DNA of 40,421 nt from Ruminococcus bromii (GTDB lineage Bacteria; Bacillota; Clostridia; Oscillospirales; Acutalibacteraceae), in NCBI RefSeq assembly GCF_002834235.1, contig NZ_NNBY01000040.1:1-40421 (forward strand). Direction: 5' to 3'. Below the pieces are notes generated by a model that saw only the letters and a list, made by a program, of their open reading frames with translations, ran no database searches and had not been told where the DNA came from. Shown in pieces: positions 7,523 to 14,450 of the stretch; positions within the stretch are counted from its first letter, which is position 1, and every line of letters starts with the position of its first letter. A program made the translations under genes and the position numbers.

Positions 7523-8842
7523 CTATTCATCTAAATAAATTTCAGTTCTTGATTTAAGCTCTTTAAGAAATTTATTCTTATTAAATTCACCGGATAAAAA
7601 CTTATCAACAGTACTGCCTATAACTTCTGTATTATAATAATCATATAATCCGCAAAGCTTATATTCTTTTATTTTATCAATATAGTTCTTTGCGTACATA
7701 AAATCAGATTCTGAAACACTTGTGGTGTTGTCAATATATTTTACCGCTTGTGCTTTATTAAATAAACTATCGTAAGATTGATTATTTACAGGATACTCCC
7801 ACCCGGTTCCCCATGAAGTACCGGGTTCATAATTTTTGATATTTGCTCCGCAATAGTCACTTTGAACTTTCTCTGACAATGCATACTTAATGAATTTCAG
7901 TATTTTTTGTTTATTATTCGAATTATTGTTTATAAAAATTGCATCCATAATCTTTCCTATCGGAGCACCATCCTGATTTGGCATATTTGTAATCAACGGT
8001 TTGTCTCCGTCATTATCAATCGCCGCAATTTCATCATAGAGTGCAAATAATTCATACTGCCCGGAAACAGAAAAGATAGGCACAATTTCATCTGTCTTAT
8101 TTTCATTACTGTTACAAAACTCTTTTAACGAAGTAATTGATTCCATGAAATTTTCACTGTCAAAATTACACTTTTGAGAATAGAGATCTACATGCTCATC
8201 AATATAATTAAGGAGAATTCTTTTATAATCTTCTGAGTCATAAAAAAATCTATTATTTGTTCTATCTTTTAGGATATTGTTATTCAGGGTTACCACACCG
8301 TCATATGTTAATTTGCTCTCAGCATTATCATCTGAATATTTTGAAAACTCAACGGATGATGTTAATAATATTTGTGGTTCAAAAACAACAGGTAAATAAT
8401 ATCTTTTTCCCTCATAAACACCTGCGTTGAGAATATTAGAATTATAATCTGATAAATCCAACTTATCATCAGATAAATCATCGTCAAAAATATCATCAAG
8501 GTTCGCAAATATCCCTTGTTTTATCAGTTTTTCTGTTGATGATGACAACATTTCCAATTCAGCTGATGTTATAATGTCAGGACCTTTCCCCGCCATTATT
8601 TCGGTTGAAAGACGACTTGCCATTTCTTTCATATCATCAAACTCAACAACATTTATTTTATAATCTGTATTACCAAATTTCTTGTTATAATCATATATAA
8701 AGGAGCTGACTGTTGATACTTGCGGTTCATAGTGATAATAAGTAATTGTATTCTCCTCTTTTTTGTCTGCTTCACATCCGACGCAGGTTAAAACAGAAAA
8801 TATTAATACGACTGCCAATAAAATACTTAAAAATTTTTTCAT
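7523..8842 (-). CDS. Extracellular solute-binding lipoprotein (SBP family 1-like)
   Basis: A 439-residue protein with a lipoprotein signal peptide (hydrophobic core to about residue 20, lipid-anchoring Cys at 23 in CVGC; the -3 Cys is unusual). The body follows the CUT1 sugar-binding fold: ITYYHYEP start, MAGKGPDIITS after the first strand-helix units, and a C-terminal lobe with WGTGWEYPVN. It would be tethered to the outer face of the membrane and hand a ligand to the MalF/MalG-like permeases encoded two genes later. It is separated from the precursor gene by about 120 AT-rich bases. In this context the ligand could be a sugar, the mature peptide or another peptide; the sequence does not say. 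Confidence 0.85.
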   Translation of the reverse strand: MKKFLSILLAVVLIFSVLTCVGCEADKKEENTITYYHYEPQVSTVSSFIYDYNKKFGNTDYKINVVEFDDMKEMASRLSTEIMAGKGPDIITSAELEMLSSSTEKLIKQGIFANLDDIFDDDLSDDKLDLSDYNSNILNAGVYEGKRYYLPVVFEPQILLTSSVEFSKYSDDNAESKLTYDGVVTLNNNILKDRTNNRFFYDSEDYKRILLNYIDEHVDLYSQKCNFDSENFMESITSLKEFCNSNENKTDEIVPIFSVSGQYELFALYDEIAAIDNDGDKPLITNMPNQDGAPIGKIMDAIFINNNSNNKQKILKFIKYALSEKVQSDYCGANIKNYEPGTSWGTGWEYPVNNQSYDSLFNKAQAVKYIDNTTSVSESDFMYAKNYIDKIKEYKLCGLYDYYNTEVIGSTVDKFLSGEFNKNKFLKELKSRTEIYLDE

Positions 8843-8961
8843 CAGCTTACTCCTCTGTATAATAATAATTTACTTTAAACAAAAGTTTATTGATACAACT
8901 ATGTCAAAATTTACGGATAACATGTTAAAAGTATATAGGAAATGATGTTGCTATTTAATTA

Positions 8962-9216
8962 TTATCCAAGAAATACAACACTTGATTTTCCAGTTACCTG
9001 ATATTTTCCGGGGCCGTATTTATGACTATTTGCGTATGCTATTGCGGCATTTGTGTGCGCACTTACTTTATCACACTTATAAGTATAAGACTTTGTATAG
9101 AACCCATAATTGTTACAACCAAGTACCAAAGTGCAACCGCCATTTATATCTTCTGTACTTACTGGTTTAATAAAATTTGAAGTTTTGACATATTCATTTA
9201 GATTTATTTTTTTCAT
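8962..9216 (-). CDS. Double-glycine RiPP precursor peptide
   Basis: An 84-residue peptide. Residues 1-27 form a leader (MKKINLNEYVKTSNFIKPV...) ending TEDINGG, a C39 cleavage site. The 57-residue core starts with Cys and has three Cys (core positions 1, 7, 21), many Tyr, Asn, Ser and Thr, and the stretch ANSHKYGPG near positions 35-43. From recall, ruminococcin C, a radical-SAM thioether RiPP, has a similar ANSHNAGP stretch, but its four-Cys pattern differs. Start 9216 is set by AAAGGAG 9 bases upstream; a longer frame to 9294 would overlap the maturase. It lies between the SPASM maturase and the exporter, as expected for a substrate. Confidence 0.85.
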   Translation of the reverse strand: MKKINLNEYVKTSNFIKPVSTEDINGGCTLVLGCNNYGFYTKSYTYKCDKVSAHTNAAIAYANSHKYGPGKYQVTGKSSVVFLG

Positions 9217-9263
9217 TGAAATTTCTCCTTTCACAATCATTCCTATATACTTTAACATACTTT

Positions 9264-11048
9264 CTAAAACAAAAAAATGTTTGAAACATTGCATAAGAAC
9301 TCATTTATCGGTACAGAACACATATTTGTAAAATTGCCTTCATAAAATGAGACATATTTTTCATTAATATCAACTAGTAGTGCATAATGATATCCATTCG
9401 CTTTTGCTTTATTTAATAAGCATATTGCTGGTAAATTAACTTCCGTGATTTCAGATATGCTTTCAATTTGATATGAATCCGCTTTTTTATCATAAAGCCT
9501 TAAGTATTCTAAAGCCTGTGCGGGAATAACTCCGTGCAATGAACAATCAACATTTTGTAATACATCATTTAAATCCGCTTTATAATTTTTTAACTTCAAC
9601 CAATTCATTATACTTAAAATTGACGAATCTGTAATAGAGTAATTCTGAATCTCTAAGACAAATTTAAATAGTTTATTATATATGGTTTTATATTTACTTC
9701 TCAGTTTCTGTACGAAAGCTATGCTAAGCTTAATTAACTCGGTTTTTATATCACACATTTTGCTTACAGGGGTAACCATATCATTATATTTTGAGTATGA
9801 ACTTACGTAACATTCTCCGCCACACCGAGGAGCTACTAAACAGTCGATACATTTGTACTGAGTTAAAATTGGTGAAATATAAAATTTATTCTGTAATTCC
9901 GCATCAATACCCGAGTGAACATTACCAATTAAAAAATCATTATTTCCCATCATTACACTACATCCGAAAATATTACCTTTGCCGCCTACAACAATTCTGT
10001 TCTTACCAGCATCACACTTGTATAATTTTTTAAAACTTTTAAATATTGCTTGAATAATATAGCTGCCAAATACATCTGTTCCAATAAGCAATTTTTTTAA
10101 ATAATCCAAGTTATCATTTTCTAACTCTAGAAATATTCTTTCGCAAAACAATTCATATCTTTTTATCAAATAATTAACATTAAAATTATCAAAATCATAC
10201 TTTGAACCATCATAGCATCGAATAAAACTCATACTTATGCAATCAACATTTGGGAGATGATATAGATGGTCATAAATTAAATCAACATCTTGATTTAATG
10301 GAGTGATAGTGACAGCAAATCCTAATTTCTTATTTTTAAACATTTTGAGACCTTTTACTATGTCAGCATATGTACCTTTTCCGTTAATATATACTCTGTT
10401 GTTATCATTAGTAATTTGATCGCCGTCAATGCTTGTCCCTAAAATTATAGCAGGCTCATTATCCAAATACTCAACTATTTCCGGTGTGAGCAGAGTAAGG
10501 TTCGTGCAGAACATTACTTCAATATTTTTACATATTTCATTGCGCTTCTGCTTACAATAATCAACAATTTGCTTTACTAAATCAATATGAAGCAAAGGCT
10601 CGCCCGAACCGGACAAATCCACAACATACTTGCTTGCGCAAGGAGCGTATTTTTCAACTAAAAAATCTATCGCATCTTTAGCAACCTCAAAGGTAAGTTG
10701 TTGTTCTCCAAGATATTCTGATTCCCTAAAACAATATTTGCAATTTAAGTTACATTTTCGAGACGGATGCAAACATAAAGTAAATTGCCCATATGATGAT
10801 TGCTCTTTTATATCATCAATGCTATATGTATTTATTTTATTTATGCGTTCTTCAATACTTGTATTTATGAAGATCTCGTATTCTTCTGGATCATTTTCTT
10901 TTGCTATATTTAAAACTTCTTCTTCGCTAAGCTCATAATCGCCAAGTTTTATATCAAAGTTATCCCTTATACCAAAATAGTAATTAACATCTTGGATATA
11001 CATAACTTTTTGATTCAGATATTCAAAAACAGATACTTTTAACTTCAT
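9264..11048 (-). CDS. Radical SAM/SPASM peptide maturase with C-terminal C39-like domain
   Basis: A 594-residue protein. An N-terminal part (1-85) that may bind the leader is followed by the radical SAM core with CNLNCKYC (Cys 99, 103, 106) and the GSGEPLL element (148-152). A SPASM domain with seven Cys (345, 363, 400, 403, 409, 413, 432; CX2CX5CX3C) carries auxiliary clusters, as in enzymes forming thioether crosslinks on RiPPs. Residues about 465-594 align by eye with the C39 domain of the neighbouring exporter: TDSS at 473-476 where the exporter has TDCG, HYALLVDI (His 554) for HYVVITKV, and FYEGN for VSDPAKG. The catalytic Cys is thus Ser, so the domain is probably a binding module. Starts 7 bases after agrB. 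Confidence 0.9.
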   Translation of the reverse strand: MKLKVSVFEYLNQKVMYIQDVNYYFGIRDNFDIKLGDYELSEEEVLNIAKENDPEEYEIFINTSIEERINKINTYSIDDIKEQSSYGQFTLCLHPSRKCNLNCKYCFRESEYLGEQQLTFEVAKDAIDFLVEKYAPCASKYVVDLSGSGEPLLHIDLVKQIVDYCKQKRNEICKNIEVMFCTNLTLLTPEIVEYLDNEPAIILGTSIDGDQITNDNNRVYINGKGTYADIVKGLKMFKNKKLGFAVTITPLNQDVDLIYDHLYHLPNVDCISMSFIRCYDGSKYDFDNFNVNYLIKRYELFCERIFLELENDNLDYLKKLLIGTDVFGSYIIQAIFKSFKKLYKCDAGKNRIVVGGKGNIFGCSVMMGNNDFLIGNVHSGIDAELQNKFYISPILTQYKCIDCLVAPRCGGECYVSSYSKYNDMVTPVSKMCDIKTELIKLSIAFVQKLRSKYKTIYNKLFKFVLEIQNYSITDSSILSIMNWLKLKNYKADLNDVLQNVDCSLHGVIPAQALEYLRLYDKKADSYQIESISEITEVNLPAICLLNKAKANGYHYALLVDINEKYVSFYEGNFTNMCSVPINEFLCNVSNIFLF

Positions 11049-11055
11049 ATTCTAC

Positions 11056-11649
11056 TCACTTTTTAATCCTCATGTTGATAATTTGAATTTTTCTCATTAA
11101 TAAAAGCAATGCGCTCATTACAACTCCGCATATCATAGAACTTCCTATATTTCTATACCCCTTAAAAAAACACAATAATGATATTATGAATATAAAAATA
11201 GTAATAATGGAAGTTAACATTCTGTACATTTTTTTCTCTTGTCCAGTTAAGGGATTGTTTTCTGTATCAAGAGGGGATATCAATAATATCAGAACAACAC
11301 AAAGCAATTCAAATATTATAAATATAAAAATAAATAAAGTGTTAATACTGCTAAGCCACTTAACTAAACACAATATTATTATGTTTGAAGCAAAAGAGAA
11401 CAGATAACACCTTACTGGTGTTTTAGCGTGATAGCCGCCTGCAAACTTACGGATAGCAATAAAAGAAAAATAGAAAACTAAACTTTCAATAAATAAATTG
11501 AAACATAAACCTATTATCATAACAGTTGCAATATGTATTAATGACGATAAAATAATATTAACAGCATATTTGTAAATTTCTTTATCTTCGTTTTTTATAA
11601 GGTCGTTTGATACAAAAAACTCTATGAGTTTCGAACTAAACTTTTCCAT
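11056..11649 (-). CDS. agrB: AgrB-type membrane peptidase
   Basis: A 197-residue membrane protein of the AgrB family. It keeps the conserved FAGGYHAKTPVRCY segment, in which the His and the downstream Cys are the catalytic pair that cuts the AgrD C-terminus and forms the thiolactone. About five or six hydrophobic helices fit the family. Its ATG overlaps the agrD stop (TAATG), so the two are translationally coupled. It is followed after 7 bases by the radical SAM gene, which suggests that RiPP production is transcribed together with the signal-processing enzyme. Confidence 0.93.
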   Translation of the reverse strand: MEKFSSKLIEFFVSNDLIKNEDKEIYKYAVNIILSSLIHIATVMIIGLCFNLFIESLVFYFSFIAIRKFAGGYHAKTPVRCYLFSFASNIIILCLVKWLSSINTLFIFIFIIFELLCVVLILLISPLDTENNPLTGQEKKMYRMLTSIITIFIFIISLLCFFKGYRNIGSSMICGVVMSALLLLMRKIQIINMRIKK

Positions 11650-11804
11650 TACTTTATCTTTTTAAATTTGTCAAGCTTTGCAGGAGCCTTAGGCTGATAC
11701 ATAAAAAAGCAAGTGGATGAATTAGCATTTATTGAGAGTGCTAATGTAAAACTAGCAATAATTGCGGGTGAAATTTTGCAAATAAAATTTTTTATTTTCT
11801 TCAT
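11649..11804 (-). CDS. agrD: AgrD-like autoinducing peptide precursor
   Basis: A 51-residue ORF, easily missed by gene finders. It has an amphipathic basic N-terminus (MKKIKNFICKISP), a hydrophobic stretch, then NSSTCFFMYQPKAPAKLDKF. The pattern Cys plus four mostly hydrophobic residues followed by QPK.P is typical of clostridial AgrD; the predicted ring is Cys-Phe-Phe-Met-Tyr (Cys 32 to Tyr 36). A perfect AAGGAGG lies 8-9 bases before the ATG, and the stop overlaps the agrB start. The exact N-terminal tail of the mature signal cannot be read from sequence. Confidence 0.9.
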   Translation of the reverse strand: MKKIKNFICKISPAIIASFTLALSINANSSTCFFMYQPKAPAKLDKFKKIK

Positions 11805-11852
11805 AATATTATTCCTCCTTTCGTGAGGATTTTAGCACATATTAAAAGTAAA

Positions 11853-11898
11853 AACATAATTCTTGCAAAAATGATGTCAAATTTGCTCAAAGTGATGT
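11853..11898 (-). promoter_or_regulatory. agrDB promoter with possible LytTR-type direct repeat
   Basis: On the minus strand, -35 TTGACA (11875-11880), 16-base spacer, -10 TATGTT (11853-11858). On the plus strand TGATGT occurs at 11872-11877 and again at 11893-11898, exactly 21 bases apart, the two-turn spacing used by LytTR regulators such as AgrA. One copy overlaps the -35. The repeat is short and the region AT-rich, so the operator is tentative; the promoter is more secure. Confidence 0.5.
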
Positions 11899-11955
11899 GA
11901 TTTCAAAATTATTAAGGTAAAATTTGAAATTTTGCATCTAAAAGAATAACATTTA

Positions 11956-11985
11956 ATGACATTTTTTTGAAATATATGTTATAAT
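11956..11985 (+). promoter_or_regulatory. Promoter of the response regulator/kinase operon
   Basis: ATGACA (11956-11961), 18-base spacer and a perfect TATAAT (11980-11985) preceded by TG at 11977-11978 (extended -10). It faces away from agrDB, so the 211-base gap between agrD and the regulator is a divergent control region. Confidence 0.65.
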
Positions 11986-12015
11986 ATAATATATTATTTC
12001 AAGGAGGTTTTTCTT

Positions 12016-12723
12016 TTGAAAGTATTAATTTGTGACGATGATAAATGTATTGTCGATGAAATAAAAAACAATCTGAATACATTTTCAGATAAACATAGAA
12101 TAGCTTTTGATATTGATTTGTTTTACAATGGTGTAGAGCTACTGAATAGTAATATCAGTTATGATATGGCGTTCATTGATATTGAAATGCCTCTGGTAAA
12201 TGGTCTGACTTTGTCCGCACAATTAAAAAAGGTAAACTCTAATATAATTATTTTTATTATAACCTCGCATGATGCTTATCTTGATGACGCTATGGATTTG
12301 GACGTGTTTCGCTATCTGTCAAAGCCTATTGACAATAACCGTTTTTTCAGAGCATTAAATACGGCTATTAACTATTATCATTCCAATACTCAAATAATAA
12401 CTCTTGAATACTATGACGAGTATTATTCTGTTTTCACAAGCGATATAGTATATATAACTATTGAAGAAAGAAAGGCTGCTATTATAACACGTCAGAAGAA
12501 GTTTTATACAAATAAAAAATTAAGTTATTGGAAAGAAAAACTAAAGGATTACGATTATTTTGCACAACCGCATTACAGCTATCTTGTTAATCTGAGGTAT
12601 GTCTCGGATTTTAATAAGACTGAGCTTAATATTAATGTAGATTTAAGAAGTGAAACTCTACCTATATCTCAAAGGAACTATTCAAACTTTAAAAAGGCAT
12701 ATTTTGCATACATAGGGGTATAA
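12016..12723 (+). CDS. agrA: AgrA-like LytTR response regulator
   Basis: A 235-residue regulator. The receiver domain (1-120) has the acidic pocket CDDD, phosphoacceptor Asp 55 in FIDIEMP and Lys 103 in LSKPID. The C-terminal half (about 130-235) fits the LytTR DNA-binding domain (ITIEERKAAI, YFAQPHYSYLVNLRYV). The start is TTG at 12016 with AAGGAGG 8 bases upstream; rare starts often hold regulator levels low. It is divergent from agrDB and 2 bases from the kinase gene, giving a complete agr circuit. Expected targets are the agrDB-RiPP promoter and perhaps its own. The specific AgrA name is by context. Confidence 0.9.
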   Translation: MKVLICDDDKCIVDEIKNNLNTFSDKHRIAFDIDLFYNGVELLNSNISYDMAFIDIEMPLVNGLTLSAQLKKVNSNIIIFIITSHDAYLDDAMDLDVFRYLSKPIDNNRFFRALNTAINYYHSNTQIITLEYYDEYYSVFTSDIVYITIEERKAAIITRQKKFYTNKKLSYWKEKLKDYDYFAQPHYSYLVNLRYVSDFNKTELNINVDLRSETLPISQRNYSNFKKAYFAYIGV

Positions 12724-12725
12724 AA

Positions 12726-14018
12726 ATGGTATATACAATTTGCTATGCGTTTATTTTTCTTGCAGAAATTCTGATATCACTGTTTTATTTTGAAAACAAA
12801 TTTGAAAGAAAATCAAGCAAAAAATTTTTGTTATTTTCAGTTGTTATTGTGTATGTATTATTGTATTTATCTCGATTATTGAATTTAACATTGGTTAATT
12901 TAATTGCATTTTTTGCGTGTAACTTCTTTTTACTTTATTTTTGTTATTTCATAAGTGTTAAATCCTGTATTTTCCACTGTAGCATATTACTTATATTTAT
13001 GGCAATCACAGAAAGTATTGTCATGTTTGTTTCAACAGTATTATTCGGTACGGATTTATTCACTTGCCTGGATAATTCTCTAAGTCTCATTATTCAATCG
13101 ACTATCAGTAAACTGTTATATTTTTTGATAATTTACTTTGTATCAAAATTCTCAATAAAAGAACATAAATCAGAAAGTTATTCTCTTTCTATACCTCTTT
13201 TGGTTTTACCTGCCTCAAGCATTCTGCTACTGTATGCAGTATCATATGCACTACACAATTTTGATTTAGAACATAAATACATGTATTTATTAATAATAAG
13301 TATAGTGCTATTACTTTTCTCAAATATAGCGGTTTTTTGGGTATATGAATTTACTTTGAAAACTCAAAGACACAATATGGAATTGGAATATGAAAGGCAA
13401 AAGGAAAAATCTACGGCTGAGTATTATGATTTACTTAATGAGCAAAATGAAAACTCAAAAATTGTTATGCACGACATAAAACGGCATTTAAACGCCATTA
13501 AGAGCATTGCCAAAGACAAGTCTGTTACAGAGTACATAGACGATTTTATTGAAGACTTCAGCATAAATAAATCTGTTGATTACTGCAACAATCCTATGGT
13601 CAATTCAATCGTCAACAGGTACAAATCCTTCTGTGACAAGTTCGGAGTGAAGATGAATATTGACATCAGAGGTGCTGATTTTGGCTTTATGAGTGAACCC
13701 GACATAACTGCTCTGCTTGACAATCTGCTTGAAAACGCAGTTGAAGCGGCACAAAATACAGAGAACGGATTTATAGATTTTTCGGCTTTCGTCCGCAAAA
13801 ATAAGTATCTGTCAATACAGCTTACAAACTCGGTCAAGAATATTGTAGCCGTCAAGAACAACCGCATAGCATCATCAAAAAAATCTGACGCAATACATGG
13901 AACGGGACTGAAAAGCATTAAAAGAGTAGTTAAAAAATATGACGGTGAAATAAATATGAAATTCAATGAGAATGATATGACCTTCACCTCAAACATTGTG
14001 TTTGAAATTCGGAGATAA
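12726..14018 (+). CDS. agrC: AgrC-like sensor histidine kinase
   Basis: A 430-residue kinase. The first 210 residues hold six or so membrane helices with little extracellular loop, the AgrC sensor plan for lipophilic thiolactone peptides. A coiled linker precedes the phosphoacceptor His 249 in MHDIKRHLN. The ATPase domain has the N box NLLENAVEAA and the G box GTGLKSIKRVV. It follows the regulator by 2 bases. Its ligand should be the cyclic peptide from agrD at 11649-11804. The gene ends 165 bases before the convergent ICE gene at 14184; no strong terminator is visible in that gap, which holds only AT-rich sequence and a CATTATATAATG palindrome. Confidence 0.9.
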   Translation: MVYTICYAFIFLAEILISLFYFENKFERKSSKKFLLFSVVIVYVLLYLSRLLNLTLVNLIAFFACNFFLLYFCYFISVKSCIFHCSILLIFMAITESIVMFVSTVLFGTDLFTCLDNSLSLIIQSTISKLLYFLIIYFVSKFSIKEHKSESYSLSIPLLVLPASSILLLYAVSYALHNFDLEHKYMYLLIISIVLLLFSNIAVFWVYEFTLKTQRHNMELEYERQKEKSTAEYYDLLNEQNENSKIVMHDIKRHLNAIKSIAKDKSVTEYIDDFIEDFSINKSVDYCNNPMVNSIVNRYKSFCDKFGVKMNIDIRGADFGFMSEPDITALLDNLLENAVEAAQNTENGFIDFSAFVRKNKYLSIQLTNSVKNIVAVKNNRIASSKKSDAIHGTGLKSIKRVVKKYDGEINMKFNENDMTFTSNIVFEIRR

Positions 14019-14183
14019 CGCAGTAATCGAATCATATAATTCCTTGACTAATGAAATGCATTATATAATGAGAAATTCCAATACCTAATAATACTGATAT
14101 CAGCAAGATGAGATCTAATTGATGGAATTAAGAATCGGAAAGAAATTGCAAATTTAAAAGTTTTGCAGTTGGATTTATTGTTA

Positions 14184-14450
14184 TTATTTTTGCCTATTAA
14201 ACATTTTATATAGCAAGCTACTTTTACCCCCATGTTCACGGTATCTCTGCTTGGTTTCGATTAGTCCAACTTTTTTTAAATCTTTAATAGCTCTTCTTAC
14301 TGTGGCAGGCGACAGCTTTATGTCGCCTGCTATTGTATTTACGGAGGGCCAGCATTCACCGTTTTTGTTTGCTCGGTCGTGGAGGTATGTATATACGGCT
14401 ACGGCTCTGTGAGGTAAGTCCATTTGATACAGAAAAGTTAATCTACTCAT
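14184..14450 (-). CDS. Winged helix-turn-helix protein of the ICE
   Basis: An 88-residue DNA-binding protein. WPSVNTIAGDIKLSPATVRRAIKDLKKVGLIETKQRY is a typical winged HTH as in replication initiator or MarR/GntR-like proteins (wing-side GGKSSLLYKMF). In Tn1549-like elements a protein of this size and sequence type usually follows VirD4, so it appears full length. Its start overlaps the VirD4 stop by 8 bases, indicating coupled translation. The cargo island begins directly downstream, so this gene is the left-hand landmark of the insertion on the element map. Confidence 0.75.
   Translation of the reverse strand: MSRLTFLYQMDLPHRAVAVYTYLHDRANKNGECWPSVNTIAGDIKLSPATVRRAIKDLKKVGLIETKQRYREHGGKSSLLYKMFNRQK

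Noticed and set aside
14048..14239. 63-residue frame overlapping the HTH gene
   Set aside because: No ribosome binding site and overlaps the end of a real gene in another frame; the 165-base gap looks noncoding.
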